Positions 13,877-18,755 of a DNA stretch of 40,052 nucleotides are shown here, piece after piece. Within the stretch, counting starts at the first letter, position 1; each line of letters opens with the position of its first letter. The translations under genes and the position numbers were made by a program. The stretch covers positions 1 through 40,052 of the IMG/VR virus record IMGVR_UViG_3300017637_000005. One strand, 5' to 3'. The stretch is from a virus. Under the pieces are notes generated by a model. That model worked only from the letters and a program-made list of their open reading frames with translations. It ran no database searches and had not been told where the DNA came from.

Positions 13877-14542
13877 ATGGCCGAGATTGACGGGGCACGG
13901 TTGGATCGGCTCATCGCCGCGCGGGGAACCTCACAGTCAGAGGTCGCCCGCGCGATCGGCGTTTCGCAGCCGACGATCGGGCGCCTGATCAGCGGCGAAA
14001 CCCGCGAAACCGGGAAGATCATCGAGCTTGCGCGGTTCCTCAAGACGACGCCCGAGTATCTGATCGGGGAAGTCGAATCGCCAGACCTCGCGGCCCCGGC
14101 CTTTGCGGCCCCGGAAGACGCGGCCGCGCAGCTCGACCTGGTGCCGATCGACGAAATCAGCCTTGAGTTCGGCATGGGCGCAACGCTGATGGATGACGAT
14201 CACGAGGTCGTGCGCCGCTATGTGCCCGCCGACTGGATCGCACATTTCACCAAATCGCACCCCTCGCTGCTCCGCTTTGCGCGCGGGCGCGGCGATTCGA
14301 TGTATCCGACGATCCTCGACGGCGACCTGGTGCTGATCGACATGGGCGAAACGCGGCTGACCCGACAGGATGAAATCTGGGCGGTCGGCTATGGCGATCT
14401 GGGCGGGCTCAAGCGGCTGCGGTCGGTCGGCAGGGGCACGATCAAGGTGATGTCGGACAATGCGTCGGTCAGCGACGAAGTGTTCGACATGGACGAAATC
14501 CGCCTGTTCGGGCGGGTGTGTGGCAACCTAAGGAAGATGTGA
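13877..14542 (+). CDS. CI-like repressor, XRE HTH plus S24 peptidase domain
   Basis: The 221-residue protein has an N-terminal helix-turn-helix (TSQSEVARAIGVSQPTIGRL, about 18-37) and a C-terminal S24/LexA-like domain with the nucleophile in GRGDSMYP (Ser141) and the general base in GGLKRL (Lys179). It should hold the prophage silent by binding the nested dyads just upstream. Both catalytic residues are present, yet no Ala-Gly or Cys-Gly dipeptide lies in the linker where RecA-stimulated self-cleavage normally occurs. Control by the antirepressor further right is therefore plausible. The ATG at 13877 has AGGG 8 bases upstream. Frame extension upstream of it overlaps the operator and is rejected. 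Confidence 0.88.
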   Translation: MAEIDGARLDRLIAARGTSQSEVARAIGVSQPTIGRLISGETRETGKIIELARFLKTTPEYLIGEVESPDLAAPAFAAPEDAAAQLDLVPIDEISLEFGMGATLMDDDHEVVRRYVPADWIAHFTKSHPSLLRFARGRGDSMYPTILDGDLVLIDMGETRLTRQDEIWAVGYGDLGGLKRLRSVGRGTIKVMSDNASVSDEVFDMDEIRLFGRVCGNLRKM

Positions 14543-14553
14543 GGGGGAGTTCG

Positions 14554-15009
14554 ATGCGGAAGTTCGGAACGATGATCGCGGCGGCAGGGCTGACCATGTT
14601 GGGCGGGTGCGGCGCGCCCGATGGAAGCGGCGGCGGCGCAGACGCGGCGAAAAGCGAGGCACCTATCGTGGAGGTCACTGCTCTGGAGCTTTCGTCCGCT
14701 TTCCAGAAGAATGAGGCGAAGGCCCAGCTAACCTATGAAGGCAAGCGCGTGCAGGTGAGCGGTCGCGTCAAGGACGTGGATCTGGACATGCTCGATCAGC
14801 CGGTCATCAAGCTCGCCGGCGGCGGCGATGTCGGCGGCATGGGCATCAGCCAAGACGGCAAGATCACAGATGTCAGTGTGAACGGGCTGCCAAAGGCGAC
14901 CGCTGCGGAGATCGACAAGGGGCAGGAGCTGACCGTTCTGTGCACCGAAGTGAGCGAGATCATGGGCGGCCCCATGGTCGGTGGCTGCTCCGTCGTTGCG
15001 GCAAAGTAA
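14554..15009 (+). CDS. Small lipoprotein with tRNA_anti-like OB-fold character
   Basis: The 151-residue product has a lipoprotein signal ending in MLGGC (Cys19), so it should be membrane-anchored. The mature part (VEVTALELSSAFQKNEAKAQ, then YEGKRVQVSGRVKDVDLD, and later QELTVLCTEV) resembles the tRNA_anti-like OB-fold family of exported proteins, although I cannot run a profile to confirm it. It lies 11 bp after the repressor on the same strand with a strong GAGGGGGAG ribosome site, so it is likely expressed in the lysogen as a passenger gene affecting the host envelope. The function is unknown. Confidence 0.72.
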   Translation: MRKFGTMIAAAGLTMLGGCGAPDGSGGGADAAKSEAPIVEVTALELSSAFQKNEAKAQLTYEGKRVQVSGRVKDVDLDMLDQPVIKLAGGGDVGGMGISQDGKITDVSVNGLPKATAAEIDKGQELTVLCTEVSEIMGGPMVGGCSVVAAK

Positions 15010-15022
15010 GACCGGTATCATG

Positions 15023-15059
15023 GCGCCTAGCGTTGGCCGCTCGGCGGCGCGCTAGGCGC
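15023..15059. terminator. Bidirectional hairpin between convergent genes
   Basis: GCGCCTAGCG (15023-15032) pairs with CGCTAGGCGC (15050-15059) around a 17-base GC-rich loop. It lies between the convergent lipoprotein and antirepressor genes and overlaps the antirepressor stop. A short T run follows on the + strand. This fits a shared terminator. Confidence 0.6.
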
Positions 15060-15876
15060 TTTCCAGTTCGGGCAACTTCGACCGGTCGAAAATCCAACAA
15101 CGCCGAATCCGGGTGTCGCGGCCATTGACCGCCGCAGCCTCAACAAATGCGGGGTGCTGGCGCAGCGCGCGGCGTAGCGGTGTGCCGCGTGGTGCGTCGA
15201 TCGCCGCCGCCGCGAAGAGCCTCTCGATCTGGGGGAGCGATATCGCCAGCAAATCGGTGCGGCGGTGGTAGTCAAACTCAACCCCGCTTCGTTTCAGGTC
15301 GATCAGCCCGGCAAAGAACCCGTCGGCGATTTCCAGATCGTCGGGCGCGGGCTGGCCGAAAGCCTCGATCCGGGGGAGGGGCAGGTTCATCCGATCGCAC
15401 ATCTGGCCGAGCAGTGTGTGGAGCATCGCCTTAATTTCGGGATGCCATTCGTGCTTTAGCCGGTCGGTCAGTTTGAGCAGTTCGGTTGTCGCGCCGGACG
15501 CAAGCGCAGCCGGTGTGCCCCGCCGCCCGCCAAAGAAATGCACGAAGAGCGCATGGAAGGCCTCTTCCTGAAAGAGCGTCACCCGTTCGCGGACGATGGG
15601 GTCCTTGATGCGTTCAGATTGTATCGTCGTGAGGAACCCCGGAAGCATTTCGAGGCTCAAAGCGACCGTTTCCTGCATGCCACCCTGTGAAGGTATACGT
15701 GTTACACGTATACCTTTGGACAGCACCGGGTGCCGCTTAATCCGCTCCAGTTGTGGGTGCCACGCAAGCCCCAGCTGATCGACCAGAGCTTTGAGGGGCA
15801 CTTCTACCTCGTCCCCCTGATGCGCGGTGAGAATCTGATATTGGTGGAAAGGGACGATCTGAAACATCTTCGTCAT
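15052..15876 (-). CDS. ant: P22-type phage antirepressor
   Basis: The 274-residue protein opens with a P22_AR_N-like domain: an N-terminal strand, then LKALVDQLGLAWHPQLERIK, RHPVLS and VALSLEMLPGFLTTIQ. This is the pattern of antirepressor N-terminal domains that bind and inactivate CI-type repressors. The middle is helical and a conserved C-terminal block ends in CWIFDRSKLPELES. Residues 54-62 (KGIRVTRIP) are encoded by a perfect 27-bp palindrome that recurs in a downstream array. In relatives I know this position is a variable hairpin of about the same length, so the palindrome seems to be part of the gene, not an added insert. The gene is coupled to the S24-like gene by ATGA. Confidence 0.82.
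   Translation of the reverse strand: MTKMFQIVPFHQYQILTAHQGDEVEVPLKALVDQLGLAWHPQLERIKRHPVLSKGIRVTRIPSQGGMQETVALSLEMLPGFLTTIQSERIKDPIVRERVTLFQEEAFHALFVHFFGGRRGTPAALASGATTELLKLTDRLKHEWHPEIKAMLHTLLGQMCDRMNLPLPRIEAFGQPAPDDLEIADGFFAGLIDLKRSGVEFDYHRRTDLLAISLPQIERLFAAAAIDAPRGTPLRRALRQHPAFVEAAAVNGRDTRIRRCWIFDRSKLPELESA
15690..15716. repeat. Palindrome E0 inside the antirepressor gene
   Basis: The arms AAGGTATACGTGT and ACACGTATACCTT flank a single T at 15703, so the 27 bases form a perfect odd palindrome. Read on either strand in the gene's codon phase, it gives the same core GIRVTRIP. It differs from array element E2 at one position of the 27. Confidence 0.95.
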
Positions 15877-16361
15877 GGGCGAAGCTCCGATTCGGGCTGC
15901 CCGATGCGTAGCATCGGGCGGAAGTCCATTTCGAGGATGCCGATCACCTTGCCGATGATCTTTTGCCGCAGATGCGATTCGGGCGGGGCGTCGGCGGCGT
16001 AGGGGCCATCGGGCAGCGCGTGAGCCCGGCCCTGTTCCAACCACGCGCAGGTTTCATCGGCGCTGCGCGGGCGGTTGTGGCTCCACACATACCAGTTCGA
16101 CCGGCCCCGGTTCTCGCGAAGCACCGGTTCGATCACTTCCTGACGACCGCCGAACCATTGGATCAGAAACAATTCACCTTCAGCCGGTTCGCGGTCGCGC
16201 ACGTCGATGACCAGACATTCGCCCCGGTGCATCAACGGTTCGCAGGAATCGTCGGACAGTTCGAAGGGCAGGCACCCATCGGGAAGCTGACGATAGATGA
16301 TGTAGGGCCGCAGCCCTTCTTGCATGGGCGCAGGCGTGGGCAGTAGGAAGTATGCAGCCAT
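15873..16361 (-). CDS. S24/LexA-like protein without HTH domain
   Basis: The 162-residue protein has an S24-like fold pattern: SDDSCEPLMHRGECLVIDV (about 36-54) matches the nucleophile loop with Ser39, followed by EGELFLIQWFGG. Where S24 peptidases carry the general-base lysine, I see Arg73 (GGRQEVI), so the enzyme may be inactive. There is no N-terminal DNA-binding domain. A C-terminal segment contains KIIGKVIGILEMDF. It is the first gene of a two-gene operon with the antirepressor and is divergent from the Arc-like gene. It could act as a regulatory partner, perhaps as a decoy for dimerisation of the S24 repressor; that is inference. Confidence 0.7.
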   Translation of the reverse strand: MAAYFLLPTPAPMQEGLRPYIIYRQLPDGCLPFELSDDSCEPLMHRGECLVIDVRDREPAEGELFLIQWFGGRQEVIEPVLRENRGRSNWYVWSHNRPRSADETCAWLEQGRAHALPDGPYAADAPPESHLRQKIIGKVIGILEMDFRPMLRIGQPESELRP

Positions 16362-16390
16362 GATCGTCTCCTTGGGACGGTTACGGTTAG

Positions 16391-16422
16391 GCCCGGCGTG
16401 AGGTTGCCCCCTCGCGCCGGGT
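16391..16422. other. GC-rich inverted repeat upstream of the S24-like gene
   Basis: CCCGGCGTGAGG and CCCTCGCGCCGGG form an imperfect stem in the leader of the leftward S24-like/antirepressor transcript. There is no T run. It could be an attenuator or a binding site. Confidence 0.4.
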
Positions 16423-16428
16423 CGCTGC

Positions 16429-16476
16429 TGTAGCTACGGTAGCTATTGACGAACTGTCAAGAGTGTAGCTACAGAT
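16429..16476. promoter_or_regulatory. Divergent promoters with TAGCTA operators
   Basis: The palindrome TTGAC-N5-GTCAA (16446-16460) supplies a -35 box to each direction. TAGCTA occurs at 16431-16436, 16440-16445 and 16466-16471; the outer two are extended to TGTAGCTAC. The leftward -10 fits TAGCTA at 16431-16436 (18-bp spacer) and the rightward -10 fits TACAGA near 16470. Half-site spacing of 9 bp suits ribbon-helix-helix repressors, so autoregulation by the Arc-like protein and control of the antirepressor are likely. Confidence 0.7.
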
Positions 16477-16481
16477 TTTTC

Positions 16482-16643
16482 ATGGCCGAGAAATCAAACC
16501 ACACATTTCAGATGCGGGTCCACACGTCATGGCTCGCCATGATTGATGAATGGCGCCGCAAGCAACCCGACCTTCCGACACGCGCAGAGGCGATCCGCCG
16601 CCTTGTCGATAAAGGTATCAGCGCCGACGCCGAAAGCGCCTGA
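16482..16643 (+). CDS. Arc/Mnt-like ribbon-helix-helix protein
   Basis: The 53-residue protein matches the ribbon-helix-helix layout: strand NHTFQMRVHTS, helix A WLAMIDEWRRKQ, turn, and helix B RAEAIRRLVDKGI. Such proteins dimerise through the strand, which enters the DNA major groove. It is divergent from the S24-like/antirepressor operon, as Arc and Mnt are linked to ant in phage P22. The ATG at 16482 has no Shine-Dalgarno and lies about 7 bases after the proposed -10, so the transcript is probably leaderless. Its likely operator is the set of TAGCTA sites just upstream. Confidence 0.82.
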   Translation: MAEKSNHTFQMRVHTSWLAMIDEWRRKQPDLPTRAEAIRRLVDKGISADAESA

Positions 16644-16649
16644 CCTTCA

Positions 16650-16994
16650 ATGTCGCTGACCTTCCTGTGCCTCGCCGCTGTCGCGGTCGATGGCGACACG
16701 CTGCGGTGTCAGGGCATCGGGCGGGTCCGCATTGCGCGGATCGATTCTCCCGAGCTGCACCGCTGTCCCCCACGCCGGCGCTGTGCGCCGGGTGACCCGC
16801 GCGCGGCGCACGACAATCTGACCCAGCTGATCGCGGGGAAGACCGTGCGGTGTCGGGAGGTCGATGCCAATCCGATGCGGCGGGGGTATCAGGCGCGGGA
16901 TCGCTATGGCCGTCCCGTCGCGGAATGCGAGGCGGGTGGGCGCGATCTGGGCAAAGCGCAGCTGCGCGGCGGGTTCGCGATCCGATGGCCGTAG
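16650..16994 (+). CDS. Small SNase-like (thermonuclease family) protein
   Basis: The 114-residue protein has the nuclease motifs DGDTL (14-18, calcium site), VRIARIDSPE (Arg27 and Glu35, matching Arg35 and Glu43 of staphylococcal nuclease) and DRYGR (Arg88, matching Arg87). The catalytic set is therefore complete. Compared with secreted members, it has no clear signal peptide and a short C terminus, so it may act inside the cell. It begins 6 bp after the Arc-like gene and shares its transcript. No ribosome site is obvious. Next comes the palindrome array, so the array probably forms the 3' end of this transcript. Confidence 0.78.
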   Translation: MSLTFLCLAAVAVDGDTLRCQGIGRVRIARIDSPELHRCPPRRRCAPGDPRAAHDNLTQLIAGKTVRCREVDANPMRRGYQARDRYGRPVAECEAGGRDLGKAQLRGGFAIRWP

Positions 16995-17005
16995 GGGCCG
17001 GACCA

Positions 17006-17032
17006 AAGGTATAAGTGTAACACTTACACCCT
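17006..17032. repeat. Array element E1
   Basis: The left arm is AAGGTATAAGTGT and the centre A17019. The inner arms GGTATAAGTGT and ACACTTACACC have one mismatch. The minus strand reads QGVSVTLIP in the antirepressor codon phase. A small hairpin CACCC-TGA-GGGTG begins within its right arm. Confidence 0.8.
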
Positions 17033-17046
17033 GAGGGTGAAGGTCG

Positions 17047-17083
17047 CCCCAAAGGTATACGTGTTACACGAATACCTTTGGGG
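17047..17083. repeat. Array element E2, near-copy of the antirepressor palindrome
   Basis: The 18-base arms around T17065 have one mismatch. The core 27 bases differ from E0 at a single position, and flanking CCCCA/TGGGG extends the stem. The minus strand reads KGIRVTRIPL, identical to antirepressor residues 54-62. Confidence 0.9.
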
Positions 17084-17129
17084 CAACGCAAAAGGGGTGG
17101 TGCTTAGCACCACCCCTTTTGCGTTGCCC
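17081..17129. repeat. Array element E3, perfect 49-bp palindrome
   Basis: Twenty-four-base arms, beginning GGGCAACGCAAAAGGGG, flank T17105 with no mismatch. The core reads KGVVLSTTP on both strands in the shared codon phase. The stem is strong enough to act as a factor-independent terminator, but no U run follows. Confidence 0.93.
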
Positions 17130-17158
17130 GGAGCACCATCATGGCGCGGCTTTTCACT

Positions 17159-17185
17159 AAGCCGTGGTGAAAATCACCACGGCTT
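17159..17185. repeat. Array element E4
   Basis: The arms AAGCCGTGGTGA and TCACCACGGCTT pair perfectly around AAA (centre 17172). The minus strand reads EAVVIFTTA in the shared phase. Confidence 0.85.
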
Positions 17186-17201
17186 CAGACGGCGCAAGGG
17201 C

Positions 17202-17228
17202 GAGGTATTACCCTTAGGGTAACGGCTT
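17202..17228. repeat. Array element E5
   Basis: The core TTACCCT-T-AGGGTAA is centred on 17215. The outer arms pair only partly. The minus strand reads KAVTLRVIP in the shared phase. It is followed by CGAAC, as in E8. Confidence 0.82.
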
Positions 17229-17254
17229 TCGAACCTGATCGAGCGAATTGAGCC

Positions 17255-17281
17255 AAGCCGTCATCATTTTGATGATGGCTT
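17255..17281. repeat. Array element E6
   Basis: The arms AAGCCGTCATCA and TGATGATGGCTT lie around TTT (centre 17268). The only mismatch would be a G-U pair in RNA. The minus strand reads KAIIKMMTA. Confidence 0.82.
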
Positions 17282-17296
17282 TGGACGGGGAGCGCA

Positions 17297-17323
17297 GAGG
17301 TATTACGCTAAGCGTAACACCTT
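17297..17323. repeat. Array element E7
   Basis: The core TTACGCT-A-AGCGTAA is centred on 17310. Compared with E5, a C-to-G change in one arm is matched by G-to-C in the other. The minus strand reads EGVTLSVIP. Confidence 0.85.
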
Positions 17324-17324
17324 C

Positions 17325-17351
17325 GAGGCATTGCCCTTAGGGCAACACCTT
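17325..17351. repeat. Array element E8
   Basis: The core TTGCCCT-T-AGGGCAA is centred on 17338. Compared with E5, an A-to-G change in one arm is matched by T-to-C in the other. The minus strand reads KGVALRAMP. Confidence 0.85.
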
Positions 17352-17367
17352 TCGAACATCCCGAGGG

Positions 17368-18363
17368 TTAGACGCTTTCGAGCGCGATCCGCTGTTTCAG
17401 GCCGTCGCCGTCGAAGCTGGTTTCAACGCTCTCCACCACCCATTTGAGGGAATCGATGCGGCTGTTCCACCCGAGCAGCGCGACGCGCCCGTTCGGCTGA
17501 AGATCGGGCAGCGCGCGCGCCAGTTCATAGGTGAAGGTGCGTGCGCCGCGCTTCCCCTTTGACACCGCGGCATCCGCCGCCTGCGTCGCTTCCGCCTCAC
17601 TGGCATAGACGCGCTTGAGGCGGCGGCGCTTGTCGCCCCCGCGCTTGACGGTGCGGCGCCGGCCGGTGGCGGCATCGTGATATTGCGCCTCGGCCCCGTC
17701 CTGTTCCTCGCGCTCGGCAAAGGCCGATTCCCATGTCCAGCCATCGACCTTGCGGATCGTGGTGGAGGCGATCGTCGCCCCGCTGGCGGTGGTGGTGCTG
17801 CCCACGGGCATGAAGATCAGGCGGCGATCCTTCCACGTTGAGAGCGCGTCGTAGCGGCTGCCCAAATCCTTGACGAAGGCCATGTCGGATTTGTTGTACT
17901 GCTCGATCACGCTGACCGGCTTGCCCGCCAGATCGGGATGCACCTGGGCAGACAGGCCGTTGCGGGTCGCGATGGTGGTGAGGATTTCGCCGACGGTGGT
18001 GTCACGCCAGCTTTGCGTGCGGCGGCGGCGATAGTCGCCGGTGAAATCGGCAGAGCGGGCGCGGATCGTCACCTTGTCGGGAGGCCCGCCTTCGCGGACC
18101 TCATCGACGCGGAACCGGCCCTTGCTGACCAGGCCCAAGGGGACATCGACACCGGAGACCCAGCCAAGGGCCAGCGCCAGCACTGTGCCCTTGTCCGGGG
18201 CGATCAGCAGGCCGTCGTGATTGTGAAGGGTGACCGACAGTTCATCGGCTTCCTCGCCGCGCTTTTCGGTCAGCGACAGCTCAAGCAAGCGGGGCGAGAA
18301 CCGGTCGGTGAGGTCGGTCCCATCCTCAAGGGTCAGGCGGATTCCGGCGATCGTCGCGACCAT
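17368..18363 (-). CDS. D: P2 gpD-like tail hub / late control protein
   Basis: The 331-residue protein fits P2 gpD in length, in position (last gene of the tail operon) and in layout: an N-terminal barrel (about 1-110, with LTEKRGEEADELSVTLHNHD), a middle domain with YNKSDMAFVKDLGSRYDA, and a C-terminal part ending QRIALES. gpD forms the hub that joins the tail tube to the spike. The start overlaps the U stop. Downstream on this strand lies the palindrome array, so late transcripts should run into it. Confidence 0.85.
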   Translation of the reverse strand: MVATIAGIRLTLEDGTDLTDRFSPRLLELSLTEKRGEEADELSVTLHNHDGLLIAPDKGTVLALALGWVSGVDVPLGLVSKGRFRVDEVREGGPPDKVTIRARSADFTGDYRRRRTQSWRDTTVGEILTTIATRNGLSAQVHPDLAGKPVSVIEQYNKSDMAFVKDLGSRYDALSTWKDRRLIFMPVGSTTTASGATIASTTIRKVDGWTWESAFAEREEQDGAEAQYHDAATGRRRTVKRGGDKRRRLKRVYASEAEATQAADAAVSKGKRGARTFTYELARALPDLQPNGRVALLGWNSRIDSLKWVVESVETSFDGDGLKQRIALESV

Positions 18364-18755
18364 CAGTCCACCCGCTCAAGCTCGATCGAGATTGCCTTTT
18401 GGCGAGGAACGCCGCCCGCCATGATGTTGCGGTGCGTCTCCTCAAAGCGGACAAGCCGGTAGTAGCCGAGCACGCGCCCCTGTCCGTCGAGCAGGGGATA
18501 GTCGCCGCCGGCGTTGCCCATATCCTCAAGGGTGTCCATCGTGCTGAAGCTGCCCGCGATTTCGGGGACCAGAAGCCCGCTGATGGTGACGGTTTCGTCG
18601 CCGGGGCCAGCATATTGGGCGACAGGGCGCGCGCCGAACCGGTCGCTGATCGGGTGGCGCCACGACACGCGGCGCTGAAGATCGTCATAAGCGAGGGTGT
18701 CCATGCCGAAGACGAACATGCCGAGCGACAGAAGGTGGGCGGGGGACATGTCCAT
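18363..18755 (-). CDS. U: P2 gpU-like tail protein
   Basis: The 130-residue protein has the gpU features LGMFVFGMDTLAYDDLQRR near the start and WRHPISDRFGARPVAQYAGPG, followed by a beta-rich body. In P2-like phages gpU is a tail completion protein at the end of the tube. It lies between T and D as in P2, with one-base and ATGA overlaps. An internal ATG at 18749 is a possible alternative start. Confidence 0.85.
   Translation of the reverse strand: MDMSPAHLLSLGMFVFGMDTLAYDDLQRRVSWRHPISDRFGARPVAQYAGPGDETVTISGLLVPEIAGSFSTMDTLEDMGNAGGDYPLLDGQGRVLGYYRLVRFEETHRNIMAGGVPRQKAISIELERVD

Larger units (their letters stand above)
17006..17351. repeat. Array of eight odd palindromes related to the antirepressor site
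   Basis: This 373-bp gene-free interval (16995-17367) lies between the convergent nuclease and D genes. It contains eight palindromes of 27 bp or more with a single central A or T, centred at 17019, 17065, 17105, 17172, 17215, 17268, 17310 and 17338, spaced 28-67 bp apart. All can be aligned in one register with the antirepressor palindrome E0. Arms differ between elements but the differences usually pair, so the fold is kept while the sequence changes. Spacers are unlike each other, so this is not a CRISPR array. No start codon, ribosome site or long frame supports a gene here. Confidence 0.9.

Noticed and set aside
15690-15716. Selfish palindromic insertion (like Rickettsia palindromic elements) in the antirepressor
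   Set aside because: Considered seriously, but the surrounding protein keeps the spacing expected of the domain, so no extra segment is evident. Not fully excluded without an alignment.
17081-17129. The 49-bp palindrome as an ordinary terminator for the nuclease or D gene
   Set aside because: The stem is strong enough, but it lacks a U run, is one of eight elements in a common register and shares the codon phase with the antirepressor site. A terminator role could still exist in addition.
17037-17222. Short + strand frame that contains KGVVLSTTPFALPG
   Set aside because: There is no ribosome site, the rest of the peptide is not protein-like and it crosses several palindromes. I read it as a by-product of the array, although the peptide pattern itself is reported.
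17006-17351. CRISPR array
   Set aside because: The repeats are palindromes with different sequences and irregular spacing of 28-67 bp, no constant repeat and no cas gene.
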